Shown: positions 53,626-63,143, counted from the stretch's first letter. The stretch: DNA of 64,000 bases from Novosphingobium sp. PhB57 (GCF_004342985.1 NZ_SMBO01000003.1:1-64000), one strand, 5' to 3'. Made by a program: numbers and translations. The notes: generated by a model from the letters alone, not told the origin.

Positions 53626-55110
53626 TCAGTCGAGGTTGATCCACACGGCCTTGGTTTCGAGATATTCCTCGATGTGATGCGGGCCGGACTCGCGGCCGAA
53701 GCCGCTGACCCCGAAGCCGCCGAACGGCACGCCCGGATCGAGCATCTGGTAGCAGTTCACCCAGACCGAACCGGCGCGGATGCCCCGCGCCATGCGGTGG
53801 GCCGTCGAAAGATCGCGCGTCCAGACGCCGCTGCCAAGGCCGAACGGCGTGGCATTGGCGCGTTCCAGAACTTCCTCGGCGGTGTCGAAGGAGAATGCCG
53901 AAAGTACCGGGCCGAAGATCTCCTCCTGCGCGATGGTCATGCCGTCCTGCACGTCAGTGAAGATCGTCGGTGCGACGAAGAAGCCATCGTCGTAGCCGGG
54001 CCCTGCAAGACGAGAGCCGCCGACCAAGGCTTGCGCGCCTTCGCCGCGGGCACCTTCGATATAGCCCAGGATCTTGTCCATCTGCGGGGCCGAGACGACC
54101 GGGCCGATCTGCGTCTGGGGATCGAGCGGATCGCCGACCCGGATCGTGCGGGTGAAGGCGGCAAGGCGCTCCATGAATTCCTCGCGGATCGAGGACTGGA
54201 CGAAAAGGCGCGTGCCGGCGCTGCAGATCTGGCCGGAATTTGCAAAGACGGCCATGGCGGCGGCCGGTACCGCCTTGTCGAGATCGGCATCGGCGAAGAC
54301 GATGTTGGGCGACTTGCCGCCCAGTTCGACCGTCACGCGCTTCATGGTCGGCGCGGCGGCCTTGATGATCTTCTCGCCCACGCCGGTCGATCCGGTGAAG
54401 GCGATCTTGTCGACGCCGGGATGGGCCGAGAGCGCCGCGCCTGTATCGCCGAGGCCGGTGACCACGTTGATGACGCCTTCCGGTACGCCCGCTTCCAGGC
54501 AGAGTTCGGCAAAGCGCAGCGCCGAAAGCGGGGTCTGCTCGGCGGGCTTCATCACCAGCGTGCAGCCGCTCGCCAGGACCGGGCCGGTCTTCCACACGGC
54601 CATGCCGACCGGACCGTTCCACGGATTGATCGCGGCGACAACGCCAACCGGCTCCTTCAGGGTGTGGGACAGCACGTCGCCGGGCGCGGAATTGTTCAGC
54701 GTATCGCCTGCGATCAGCGTTGCCTGCCCGGCATAGTAGCGCAGCAGCGCGGCGGCGCGCGTCTTGCCGAGCACGGTACGGGACAGCGGCGCGCCGAGGT
54801 CGAGCGTGTCGAGCATCGCCAGTTCGTCGTAATGCGCTTCGACGAGGTCGGCGAGGCGCAGCATGACACGCTGGCGCTCGGCAGGCTTCATGCGGCGCCA
54901 TGGCCCCTCCAGCGCCGCGCGCGCGGCTTTGACCGCGCGGTCGACATCCTCGGCATCGCCCTGCGCGACCATCGCGAGCAGTTCGCCGGTCGCCGGGTTG
55001 CGGGTCTCGAACCGCTTGCCCGAGGCGGCGGCCACGCGGCGGCCGCCGATCAGCATGTCCTGCTCCATCGTTTCGAGCAGGGCAGGGCGGGCGATAGAGG
55101 TCAGTTCCAT
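53626..55110 (-). CDS. NAD(P)-dependent aldehyde dehydrogenase
   Basis: 494 residues of the ALDH superfamily. NAD-binding and substrate segments include INPWNGPVGMAVWKTGPVLA and GFTG-type FTGSTGVGEKI near residue 230. The general base Glu is in VELGGKSPN (about 262) and the catalytic Cys in NSGQICSAGTR (about 296). It oxidises an aldehyde to the carboxylic acid. It is the last gene of the Rieske-reductase-MFS-GMC-ALDH operon and lies 27 bp after the GMC gene, so it probably takes the aldehyde produced by that enzyme. Confidence 0.94.
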   Translation of the reverse strand: MELTSIARPALLETMEQDMLIGGRRVAAASGKRFETRNPATGELLAMVAQGDAEDVDRAVKAARAALEGPWRRMKPAERQRVMLRLADLVEAHYDELAMLDTLDLGAPLSRTVLGKTRAAALLRYYAGQATLIAGDTLNNSAPGDVLSHTLKEPVGVVAAINPWNGPVGMAVWKTGPVLASGCTLVMKPAEQTPLSALRFAELCLEAGVPEGVINVVTGLGDTGAALSAHPGVDKIAFTGSTGVGEKIIKAAAPTMKRVTVELGGKSPNIVFADADLDKAVPAAAMAVFANSGQICSAGTRLFVQSSIREEFMERLAAFTRTIRVGDPLDPQTQIGPVVSAPQMDKILGYIEGARGEGAQALVGGSRLAGPGYDDGFFVAPTIFTDVQDGMTIAQEEIFGPVLSAFSFDTAEEVLERANATPFGLGSGVWTRDLSTAHRMARGIRAGSVWVNCYQMLDPGVPFGGFGVSGFGRESGPHHIEEYLETKAVWINLD

Positions 55111-55137
55111 GTCGGTTTCCTTGGAATGGAGCGCCGG

Positions 55138-56766
55138 TCAGGCGGCGATGTTGGAGCGGGCGGCGTCTTCGAGAATGAAGCGCGCGGCGCGTTCGGCGAT
55201 CATCATGGTGGGGGCGCTGGTGTTGCCGCTGATGATCTCGGGCATGACGGAGGCATCGACCACACGCAGGCCCGAGACGCCGCGCACCCGCAGGCGGCCG
55301 TCGACTACGGCCATCGGATCGGAATCCGGTCCCATCTTGCAAGTCCCGGTGGGGTGGTAGGCGGTGTTGACGATCCTGCGGAGCGCGGCATCGATCTCGG
55401 CGTCGCTCTGGAGCTGCGCGCCGGGCTCTATCTCCGCGCCGGTGAGGGGCGCGAGTGCGGGTTGGGCAAAGATGCGCCGCGCTTCGCGGAAGCCGGCGAT
55501 CAGCGTCTTCATGTCGTAGGGATCGGCGAAGAAGTTGGGATCGATCACCGGCTTGTCCTCGGGCCGGTTGCTGGCAAGGCGCACCGATCCGGCGCTGCGC
55601 GGGCGCAGCAACTGGACCAGCCCCATGTAGCCGTGACGGCGCGGAATGGAGCGCGCGTCGAGCTTCAGGCCGACGAGGAAGGTGATCTGGATATCCGGTC
55701 GTCCGCTGCCGTCTGTGCAAAGGAAGCCCCCGCATTCCGCGACGTTCGAGGCAAGCATGCCGGTGCGGTTGACGAGATATTGCAGCGGGCTGGCGAGAAT
55801 GCGCGGCAGCGACTTGGCTGAGACAGCGTAGGATTCCCCGCTCGGGTTTTCCATCGCGACATGGACGGTGGGGTGGTCCTGGAGATGCGCGCCGACGCCC
55901 GGAAGGTCATGGAGCGTCTCGATGCCCACGTCCCGAAGATGGTCTGCCGGGCCAATGCCGGAGAGCATCAGCAATTGCGGGGAATTGGTCGCGCCCGCGC
56001 AAAGAACGATTTCACGCCGGGCTCCCACGATGCTGCGTGCGCCTTGACGCTCGATCTCGATCCCGATCGCGCGGCCACGATCGAACACGATCTTGCGCAC
56101 CAGAGTCTCGTCGAGCACGGTCAGGTTGGGGCGCTTCAGCACAGGATGCAGGAACGCGCGGGCGCTCGACAGGCGGGTGCCCTTGCGCTGGTTGAGGTCG
56201 TAGCGGCCGAAGCCGTCCTTGCGCTCTCCGGCGAAATCGTCGTTGCGATAGTGCCCGGCCTGTTCGGCGGCATCGAGAATGGCGCCCGTCACCGGGTTGA
56301 AGGAGCGTGGCTTCTGCACGTCGAGTTCGCCGCCTTTACCGTGCCACGGCTTGTCGGGGCCTGCATAGTTCTCGACTGCCTTGAACGCCGGCAGCACGTC
56401 ATCGTAGGACCAGCCTGCGTTGCCGGCGGCTTCCCAGGCCTCGTAGTCCTCCTTCTGGCCGCGAATGTAGACGCCGCCGTTGATCGCGCTGCATCCGCCC
56501 AGCAGCTTGCCGCGCGGGAAGTTGATCGTGCGGTTGCCGACCGCGGCGTTGCCTTTCAGCGCCTGCTTCCAGTTGGTCTGGTCGCTCGGCAGCAGGAAGA
56601 TGTTGCCCACCGGCATGACGGTCTTGAGATTTACCGGCCACTTCCGGTCGGACGGTCCCGCTTCGATCAGCGCAACGCGGTTGGCGGGATCGGCGGAGAG
56701 GCGGTTGGCCATCAGGCTGCCCGCCGAACCGGAGCCGATCACGATATAGTCGAAGCTGTCGTTCAC
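55138..56766 (-). CDS. GMC-family FAD-dependent alcohol oxidoreductase
   Basis: 542 residues from GTG 56766, which overlaps the MFS stop by 4 bp (GTGA); AAGGA lies nine bases upstream. DYIVIGSGSAGSLMANRLSA is the FAD-binding start, FPRGKLLGGCSAINGGVYIR the GMC signature 1, and the second signature is near GATNSPQLLMLSGIGP (about 255-270). The active-site histidine is in YHPTGTCKMG near residue 475. The family includes choline, polyethylene glycol and other alcohol dehydrogenases. With the ALDH next to it, it probably turns a primary alcohol into an acid. The natural acceptor is probably a quinone or cytochrome, as for other bacterial GMC dehydrogenases. Confidence 0.92.
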   Translation of the reverse strand: MNDSFDYIVIGSGSAGSLMANRLSADPANRVALIEAGPSDRKWPVNLKTVMPVGNIFLLPSDQTNWKQALKGNAAVGNRTINFPRGKLLGGCSAINGGVYIRGQKEDYEAWEAAGNAGWSYDDVLPAFKAVENYAGPDKPWHGKGGELDVQKPRSFNPVTGAILDAAEQAGHYRNDDFAGERKDGFGRYDLNQRKGTRLSSARAFLHPVLKRPNLTVLDETLVRKIVFDRGRAIGIEIERQGARSIVGARREIVLCAGATNSPQLLMLSGIGPADHLRDVGIETLHDLPGVGAHLQDHPTVHVAMENPSGESYAVSAKSLPRILASPLQYLVNRTGMLASNVAECGGFLCTDGSGRPDIQITFLVGLKLDARSIPRRHGYMGLVQLLRPRSAGSVRLASNRPEDKPVIDPNFFADPYDMKTLIAGFREARRIFAQPALAPLTGAEIEPGAQLQSDAEIDAALRRIVNTAYHPTGTCKMGPDSDPMAVVDGRLRVRGVSGLRVVDASVMPEIISGNTSAPTMMIAERAARFILEDAARSNIAA

Positions 56767-58118
56767 GCGGTCATTTCCTTGCGAGCGAATGAGGAGCGGC
56801 CGAGCGGCGGTACATGTCCGCGCACGGCGATGAAACCCAGGGCATTGACGAGCATGAGCGCGGCCAGGACCCCGAAGAACAGGAAATTGCCGCCGCCGAT
56901 AAGGCCTGCGCCCGCGACCGAGCTGACGATGGCCCCGGCGCGTCCGGCGGCGCCCATAAGGCCCAGACCGCGTGCGCGCACCGCTGTCGGGAACGCATGG
57001 GCGCCCACGGCGAACATCGCCGACTGGGCGGCGCTGGCGAAGAGGCCCAGCGCGCCCAGGCCTGCCAGCACGGCTATCTCGTTGCTGCCCCCGCTCGTCT
57101 TCAGGAAGGCGAGGAACAGGCATGCTGCAGCGCCGACCAGCGCCATCAGGATGAGCGTGGGGCGTGAGCCGAAGCGCATGATCGACAGCGAAGCGCCGAT
57201 GGCGCCCAGCGTGCCGCCGATGTTGAAGCTGGTAAGCCCGAGGCTCGCCGAGGCGAGACTGAAGCCGGAGGAGAACAGCAGCGTCGGCGACCAGTTGAAC
57301 ATGAGGTAGATCATGAACATGCCGGAGAACATCGCCAGCGAAAGCGCGAGGCTGTCCCGCAGCAGCTTTCCTTGCAGAAGCGCGCCGAACCCCGCGGCTT
57401 CGCCCGCTTCCGCGGTGCCGGGGCCGCTGCGCAGCGGTGCATGGCCGATCCGGCGCATCAGCCGTTCGTACTGCGCGCGGCGCTCGGGACGGCTTTCGAG
57501 GAAACGCGGGGATTCGGGCAGTATGAAGTGGAGCAGCACGGTGAAGGCGATGGTCGCGGCGCCCGCCAGATAGAACAGCCAGCGCCAGCCGAGTACCGGC
57601 AGCACCGCCGCTGCCGCGATCCCGCCGAGGATGCCGCCGATCGAGACGCAGACGACCCCGAACGTCACCGCCACGCTGCGCCAGCGGGTCGGCGTGAATT
57701 CCGCGATCATGGCGCTGGCCGTTCCAGGCACGCCGCCGAGGCCGACTCCGGCCAGGGTCTTGAGCGCGGCAATGTGCCAGAGGCTGGTGCTCGCGCCGGT
57801 CAGCAGTGTCGCTACCCCGAACAGGGCAACCCCTGCCAGCAATGCGCCGCGCCGTCCGAAACGGTCGCCGATATAGCCCGCTGCCAGCGTGCCCACCGCC
57901 ATGCCCACGAAGCCGAGCGCAAAGACGCCGCCGAGCGCCTCGCGCCCGATCGCCCACTCTTTCAGCAGCGACGGCGCGGCGAGGCCGAGCATCTGGTTGT
58001 CGAGACCGTCAAGGACGACGGTCGCCGCTATCATCAGAACCGTCCATACCTGGAAGGACGACATCGGTGCGTCGTCCAGCAAGCCCTTCGCGTCCCGGTC
58101 TGTCGCGATGATCGCCAC
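56763..58118 (-). CDS. MFS transporter, aromatic acid:H+ symporter-like
   Basis: 451 residues with about 12 hydrophobic segments. The first loop carries LDGLDNQMLGLAAPSLLKEW and GYIGDRFGRRGALLAG (the MFS D-R-x-G-R-R motif); the ESPRFLESRPERRAQYERLM segment sits in the central loop. This is the AAHS-type branch that imports aromatic acids or related carboxylates. It lies in the operon between the reductase (94 bp upstream) and the GMC gene (4-bp overlap), so it probably imports the pathway substrate across the inner membrane. Confidence 0.9.
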   Translation of the reverse strand: MAIIATDRDAKGLLDDAPMSSFQVWTVLMIAATVVLDGLDNQMLGLAAPSLLKEWAIGREALGGVFALGFVGMAVGTLAAGYIGDRFGRRGALLAGVALFGVATLLTGASTSLWHIAALKTLAGVGLGGVPGTASAMIAEFTPTRWRSVAVTFGVVCVSIGGILGGIAAAAVLPVLGWRWLFYLAGAATIAFTVLLHFILPESPRFLESRPERRAQYERLMRRIGHAPLRSGPGTAEAGEAAGFGALLQGKLLRDSLALSLAMFSGMFMIYLMFNWSPTLLFSSGFSLASASLGLTSFNIGGTLGAIGASLSIMRFGSRPTLILMALVGAAACLFLAFLKTSGGSNEIAVLAGLGALGLFASAAQSAMFAVGAHAFPTAVRARGLGLMGAAGRAGAIVSSVAGAGLIGGGNFLFFGVLAALMLVNALGFIAVRGHVPPLGRSSFARKEMTA

Positions 58119-58196
58119 AGCTTCTCCTCTTCATGGGGTCTCTGCCCCTTTTTGTTATCGCCGGGATGGCCGATCCCGCTGTTGGTGGCCGATCTA

Positions 58197-58228
58197 TCAG
58201 ATGTCGAGCATGTCAGATGTCGAGTACG
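58197..58228 (-). repeat. 16-bp tandem duplication at a gene end
   Basis: TCAGATGTCGAG is repeated at 58197 and 58213 with a 16-bp period. The second copy contains the stop codon and the last codons of the reductase gene. It looks like a small slippage duplication and leaves the protein end intact. Confidence 0.7.
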
Positions 58229-59148
58229 AGACTGGCTGTCTTCGCGCCCGAACAGCAGACCATGATGGAGCGATTGGCCGCCTTTTCGTCTTCGCTCAGA
58301 AAGTGGTCGCGGTGGTCGGGAATGCCGCCCAGAACCTTGACCTCGCAAGTGCCGCAGACGCCTTCGGAGCAGGCGAAGCCGACATCGACCCCGGCGCCGA
58401 GCAGGGCGTCCAGCATCGTCTCGCCCTCGCTGACCGTCAGCGTCTTGCCGCTGCGCGCGAGTTCGAGGGTATAGCCGCCCTCGGTCGCCAGTTCGGTCTC
58501 GGCCGAGAAGTATTCGATATGGGCATGGCCCTTGGGCCGCGCGGCATTGGTGGCGACAAAAGCGTCGAGCATGCCGTTCGGGCCGCAGCAGTAGAGATGC
58601 GCATCGGCGGGGGCAGCGGCACAGATCGCGGCAAGGTCGAGCCGCTGCGCGCCGGGCATTCCGTCGTAGACGACGTTGACGCGGTCATGGTCCTCGATCC
58701 GCTCGACATAGGCGGCGCGTTCGGGCGTGGCGGCGACATAGTGCAGTTCCCAGGAGCGACCCAGCTTTTCGAGGCGGGCGATCATGGGCAGCATCGGCGT
58801 GATGCCGATACCACCGGCGACCAGCACGGTATGCGATGCATCCTCGACCATCGGGAAGTTGTTCTTGGGCTCGGAAATCTCAACGCGCTCGCCCACCCGC
58901 CATTCCTGGTGGATGTGCTTCGAGCCGCCGCGACTGTCGATCGCGTGGTGGACGGCAATCTCGTAATAGCCGCGAATGGCGGGATCGTTGACCAGCGAAT
59001 AGCTGCGGGCAAGACCGGGCTTGAGCTGGACGTCAATATGCGCGCCGGGGTCGAAGGCAGGCAGCAGGCCGCCGCCGACGGGTTCGAGCACGTAGGAATT
59101 GATGCCTTCCGCTTCCCAGCGAATGGTCCGAATGAATGCCTGCATCAC
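58213..59148 (-). CDS. PDR/VanB-family oxidoreductase (FMN/2Fe-2S reductase)
   Basis: 311 residues of the phthalate dioxygenase reductase/vanillate demethylase reductase type. An FMN/FAD barrel (about 5-95, RSYSLVNDP) is followed by the NAD-binding domain (VAGGIGITPMLPMIARLEKL near 110) and a C-terminal plant-type 2Fe-2S ferredoxin domain, with cysteines in FACSEGVCGTCEVKV and a final MVCCSGAK. It passes electrons from NAD(P)H to the Rieske oxygenase encoded just upstream. The genes are 146 bp apart, with a hairpin in the gap. Confidence 0.94.
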   Translation of the reverse strand: MMQAFIRTIRWEAEGINSYVLEPVGGGLLPAFDPGAHIDVQLKPGLARSYSLVNDPAIRGYYEIAVHHAIDSRGGSKHIHQEWRVGERVEISEPKNNFPMVEDASHTVLVAGGIGITPMLPMIARLEKLGRSWELHYVAATPERAAYVERIEDHDRVNVVYDGMPGAQRLDLAAICAAAPADAHLYCCGPNGMLDAFVATNAARPKGHAHIEYFSAETELATEGGYTLELARSGKTLTVSEGETMLDALLGAGVDVGFACSEGVCGTCEVKVLGGIPDHRDHFLSEDEKAANRSIMVCCSGAKTASLVLDI

Positions 59149-59253
59149 ACTCTCCTTGAGGCACGATGCGTCCGGTGGCCACCCCGGTGCGCGATGGATC
59201 GGCGCCCGATGGAGACCCTCATGCGTCTCGTCACCCTCTGTCCTTTTCTATCG

Positions 59254-59286
59254 GGCGGGACGGTGCATGGATCGCACCCTCCCGCC
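59254..59286 (-). other. hairpin between Rieske oxygenase and reductase genes
   Basis: GGCGGGA and TCCCGCC pair as an outer 7-bp stem and GGTGC/GCACC as an inner 5-bp stem, with one C-C mismatch and a 7-base loop. It starts 9 bp beyond the oxygenase stop. No U tract follows on the minus strand, so it may be a processing site or a weak attenuator that makes less reductase than oxygenase. Confidence 0.45.
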
Positions 59287-59294
59287 GGTTTTGA

Positions 59295-60608
59295 TTACTC
59301 TGCCGCTTCTGCCGTTTCAGGCCAGCGGACGGCCTTGGCAAGCGCGGACTCGTAGGCGTTCTGCAGGCTGTCCTGCGGATCGTGCAGGAACGATCCGGCG
59401 CGGGCGCGGTAGAAGATCGAGGGATCCTCGACGCCCGGCGGCACCACGCCCTTGTTGGCGAAGGCGCGCGCGGCGATGAGCGCGCGCCGGCGGACGCGGG
59501 CGATCATCTGGTCGGTCGGGGCCAGGTTCTCGAAGCTGTGGTCGGTGATCGGGCCCATGCTCTCCGTCACCGCCTGGTCCTGCATCGTGATGTTGGCGAT
59601 GCCGGTGAACTGGGTGCCGTTGCGCTGGGATTCGCGGTCGATCGCCCAGTCGTTGGCCTCGCTGTCGGGCGAACGCCAGCGGCCGAACCAGTCGGTGGTC
59701 TGGGGCGCATATTCCAGCGGGCCGAACAGCGGCGTGCCGTCCTTGAGCGTGGACGTATAGGCCGGGTTGCCGGCATCGACGCCGCAAGTGATGTCGAACA
59801 GCATCGAATGCTCGTCGTCCATCGGCACCCACGCGCGGGCAATGGCGCGGGTGGCGAAACGGTTGTTGGGCGTCTGCGTCCAGAATGGGAACATGTAGTG
59901 CGCCACGCGCCATGACATCTGCCCGTCGTCGTTAGGGCGGTAGCCACCGTACATCACGCCCCAGTCCGACTGGAGCACTTCGTATTCGGGCGCGCGGTTG
60001 AGTACGGTCGGGCGCATCGGGTGATCTTCGTCGAGATCCTCGGCTTCGATCGAGCCGACGTGGAGGAAGCCGACGTGGCTGGTGTCGATATCGCCTTCCA
60101 GCGCCTGGAGCCAGTTGCAGTCGCGCTGGAGGCACCAGATCTCGGCATCGGCGTGCATGGTCGCCTCGATCTCGGGAAGCGGCGGCGGGCTCGCCTGGTT
60201 CTCGCCCATGTAGACCCAGATCAGGCCGTTCGCCTCGTGTGTCTTGTAGGCCTTGGCGTGGACCTTTTCCTTGAAGTCCATGCGGGCGGGCACCGAGGGC
60301 ATGTCCACGCACTTGCCGTCCACGTCGAACTTCCAGCCGTGATAGACGCAGCGGATGCCATTCTGCTCGTTGCGGCCCACGAACAGCGAGGCGCAGCGGT
60401 GCGGGCAGCGGTGGTCCATGATGCCCACCCGGCCGGAGCTGTCGCGGAAGGCGATCAGCTTTTCGCACAGGATCATCAGGCGCACCGGATCGCCGTCGGC
60501 CTTCACCTCGGAGGAGAGGCAGGCAGGCATCCAGTACTGCCGCATGAAGGAACCCATGACGGTTCCGGGGCCAACGCGGGTGAGGTCGGTGCTGTCTTGT
60601 GGCTGCAT
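59295..60608 (-). CDS. Rieske non-heme iron oxygenase, alpha subunit
   Basis: 437 residues. The Rieske cluster ligands are in CPH (C68, H70) and CVYH (C87, H90). The mononuclear iron ligands are in IDTSHVGFLH (D175, H178, H183), with a further acidic ligand expected later. The sequence resembles phthalate 4,5-dioxygenase and aromatic O-demethylases of sphingomonads (LigX type), which work as single-component alpha oxygenases with a PDR/VanB reductase, here the next gene. It begins the operon. The exact reaction, ring dihydroxylation or O-demethylation, cannot be told from sequence. Confidence 0.94.
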   Translation of the reverse strand: MQPQDSTDLTRVGPGTVMGSFMRQYWMPACLSSEVKADGDPVRLMILCEKLIAFRDSSGRVGIMDHRCPHRCASLFVGRNEQNGIRCVYHGWKFDVDGKCVDMPSVPARMDFKEKVHAKAYKTHEANGLIWVYMGENQASPPPLPEIEATMHADAEIWCLQRDCNWLQALEGDIDTSHVGFLHVGSIEAEDLDEDHPMRPTVLNRAPEYEVLQSDWGVMYGGYRPNDDGQMSWRVAHYMFPFWTQTPNNRFATRAIARAWVPMDDEHSMLFDITCGVDAGNPAYTSTLKDGTPLFGPLEYAPQTTDWFGRWRSPDSEANDWAIDRESQRNGTQFTGIANITMQDQAVTESMGPITDHSFENLAPTDQMIARVRRRALIAARAFANKGVVPPGVEDPSIFYRARAGSFLHDPQDSLQNAYESALAKAVRWPETAEAAE

Positions 60609-60740
60609 GGTTCAGGCTCTTCCTTGGTCGTCTTCGATCGCCTCGACCGTCCTCCTGAAGCTTGTCCTTCAGGTGAGGAGGCGGCGGTTCTCGTTTGCCC
60701 ATTCGAGCTAGCCGCAGATTTCCGCCAACCCCAATCGGAA

Positions 60741-60755
60741 TATGGTCTTACCATT
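60741..60755. promoter_or_regulatory. FadR-type operator TATGGTCTTACCATT in the Rieske/TonB spacer
   Basis: A palindrome of the same type as at 40208 and 52298, in the spacer between the Rieske operon and the divergent TonB gene. It is 132 bp from the oxygenase start and 102 bp from the receptor start, and matches 13 of 15 positions of the 52298 copy. It is further from both start codons than the other copies, so it may act as a shared site at the promoter rather than at the start. Confidence 0.65.
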
Positions 60756-60857
60756 CGAAAACCGGGATGAAACTATTGCAAGGCTTGGCGTTTGCCGCTT
60801 CTCAGCGTCTCAAGGCGGCAGGGAAGCCGCGATAAAGCCCTTGGGGAGATGCCATCC

Positions 60858-63137
60858 ATGACATTCAAGTATATGACTTCCGCGGCCGCTTGCGCCCTGT
60901 CTACTATAACGATTGCACCGGCTTTCGCGCAATCGGAGGCCTCTGCCGACGCCGCGCCGGCCGAACCCTTGGCCGACAATGCCGGTGCCGCTCAGCGCCC
61001 CAGCGTCGATTCGCAGGATATCATTGTCACCGCCCAGCGCCGCGCCTCCACCGTGCGCGAGGTTCCCTTCTCCATTGCTGCGTTCGGCGGCGAGCAGCTC
61101 CGCACCGATCAGGTGTTCAGCCCCACCGCTCTCACGCAGCAGATGCCGGGCATCACCATCAACACCTCTGACAAGTCGCTTTCGATCGTGGCGATTCGCG
61201 GCAACGTCTCCACGTTCCGCACGGCGACGCTGGACACCCCGGTCGCCTATTTCATGGATGACATCTACTATGTGTTCAACAACGACCTGAACGCGAACTT
61301 CTACGATATCGAGCGTGTCGAAGTGCTGCGCGGGCCGCAGGGCACTCTGTTCGGCCGCAACGTGGTGGGCGGTGCGATCGCCGTCATCAGCAAGAACCCG
61401 GAATTCAAGGACGACTACTTCCTCCAGGGCACCGGCGGCAACGCCGGCTACTTCCGCAGCGAGGGCATGGTGAACACCACGCTCGTAGAGGACAAGATTG
61501 CCGCGCGCTTCTCGTTCAGCACCGAGACTTCGGACGGCCAGATCGATACGCCCAACCAGTCGGGCAGCTACGGAAAGACGGACGGCTATGCCATGCGCGG
61601 CAAGCTGCTGTTCCAGCCCACCGATACGCTGAAAGTCGTGCTTTCGGGCGATTACAGCTACACCAAGGGCAATGGCGGCGCCATCGGCCTGGGGATCGGC
61701 GGCAACCAGGTCGTGCCGGCGACCTTCGGTGACTTCACCAATGACGAGTGGGTGAACAACGACTATGCGGCCTCGCCCTATCGCCAGCGCCTGCGCGGCG
61801 GCTATCTGCGCGGCGATCTCGACCTGCTGGGCGGCACGCTGACTTCGATCACGGGCTACCGCATGAACGACAGCCGGGCGACCAACGACGACGTGCCGGT
61901 CGGCACCGAAGTGCCGGTGTTCGACCGCCGCCAGGTGGTGCGCAACCGCAGCTTCACGCAGGAAGTGCGCTTCGCTTCGGCGCCGGGCGTGCTGTCCTAC
62001 GTGGTGGGGGCCTATTACCTCTCGGCCGACGTCTCGACCGAGAATATCTTCAATTACAGCCCGCTGCCCGGCTCGGCCGTGCCTGCCAGCATCCGCCGCA
62101 ATCCCGGTGTGACTAACATCACCCGCGTACAGGACGGCGACGTGCGCAGCCTGGCGGTGTTCGGGGAGGCGACGCTGAAGGTCACCGACCAGATTTCGGT
62201 CGTGGCGGGCGGGCGTTACACTTCAGACCGCAAGAAGATCGACTATCATGCCTTCTCGACCACCGATGCAGGCGCCATCCCGGGCTTCGGTTTCCCCGGT
62301 GAAGTGATTGCCTCGGGCGGGAAGACCTGGAACGCCTTCACCCCGCGCTTCACGGTCAAGTACGAGCCTTTCGACAAGGTGAATCTCTACGCGACTTACG
62401 CCAAGGGCTTCAAATCGGGCGGCTTCGTGGACAACGCCTATCGCGATCCCACCATCCCGCTCGCACCCGAACATGCCGAAAACTACGAAGTCGGCGCCAA
62501 GACCCGCCTGTTTGGCGACATGCTGGACTTCAACGTCGCCCTGTTCCACCAGAAGACCAAGGACCTCCAGAACTTCTCCGGCGCAGGCGGCATCGCCCAT
62601 ACCTATAACGGCACGCTCAAGATGAAGGGCTGGGAAATCGAATCCGTGCTGCGGCCGATGGACGGACTGCGCCTGACGGGGAACTATACCCACCTCATCG
62701 GCAAATATACTTCGCTGGAAGACCCGCTGGTCGGCCTCGACTACTCCGGCAATCCCGCGAAGTTCGCGCCGCGTGACGCCTTCACCATCGGTGCGAGCTA
62801 TCAGGCACTTCTCGGCAATGGTGCCAGCCTGACACCGCAGGTGGACTTCAACTATTCCGCGCGCATCTCGACCGACGATGCGAACACGCTGCGTCTGTAC
62901 CAGAACCTCTACGACGATACCCGAGGACGCACGCTCAACGCGCGCCTGAACTACGAGTCTTCCGATGGGCGCCTGACCCTGGGCATCTGGGGCAAGAACC
63001 TCACCAACAACTACCAGATCGTCAATGCCGACGACATCACCGCCTTCCTCGCGGTGCCGGGCAACGGCACGACCTACTGGAAGATCTTCACCAACACGCC
63101 GCGCACTTACGGCATCACTCTCAGCATTCGGCGCTGA
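60858..63137 (+). CDS. TonB-dependent receptor of the Rieske locus
   Basis: About 759 residues from ATG 60858 (MTFKYMTSAAACALSTITIA), with GGGGAG upstream and a signal peptide ending PAFAQ; a frame upstream to 60792 is unlikely. The plug domain (about 45-160) follows the box-like segment DIIVTAQRRASTVREVPFSI and includes IERVEVLRGPQGTLFGRNVV; the barrel ends TPRTYGITLSIRR. The DIIVTAQRR type is common among sphingomonad receptors next to aromatic and terpenoid catabolic genes. Divergence from the Rieske operon suggests it brings the poorly permeant substrate into the periplasm. Confidence 0.93.
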   Translation: MTFKYMTSAAACALSTITIAPAFAQSEASADAAPAEPLADNAGAAQRPSVDSQDIIVTAQRRASTVREVPFSIAAFGGEQLRTDQVFSPTALTQQMPGITINTSDKSLSIVAIRGNVSTFRTATLDTPVAYFMDDIYYVFNNDLNANFYDIERVEVLRGPQGTLFGRNVVGGAIAVISKNPEFKDDYFLQGTGGNAGYFRSEGMVNTTLVEDKIAARFSFSTETSDGQIDTPNQSGSYGKTDGYAMRGKLLFQPTDTLKVVLSGDYSYTKGNGGAIGLGIGGNQVVPATFGDFTNDEWVNNDYAASPYRQRLRGGYLRGDLDLLGGTLTSITGYRMNDSRATNDDVPVGTEVPVFDRRQVVRNRSFTQEVRFASAPGVLSYVVGAYYLSADVSTENIFNYSPLPGSAVPASIRRNPGVTNITRVQDGDVRSLAVFGEATLKVTDQISVVAGGRYTSDRKKIDYHAFSTTDAGAIPGFGFPGEVIASGGKTWNAFTPRFTVKYEPFDKVNLYATYAKGFKSGGFVDNAYRDPTIPLAPEHAENYEVGAKTRLFGDMLDFNVALFHQKTKDLQNFSGAGGIAHTYNGTLKMKGWEIESVLRPMDGLRLTGNYTHLIGKYTSLEDPLVGLDYSGNPAKFAPRDAFTIGASYQALLGNGASLTPQVDFNYSARISTDDANTLRLYQNLYDDTRGRTLNARLNYESSDGRLTLGIWGKNLTNNYQIVNADDITAFLAVPGNGTTYWKIFTNTPRTYGITLSIRR

Positions 63138-63143
63138 CGGCCT

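Noticed and set aside
53674..55821. Open frame of 715 codons opposite the aldehyde dehydrogenase and GMC genes
   Set aside because: Crosses the boundary between two real genes, which a single antisense gene would be unlikely to do, and shows no domain.
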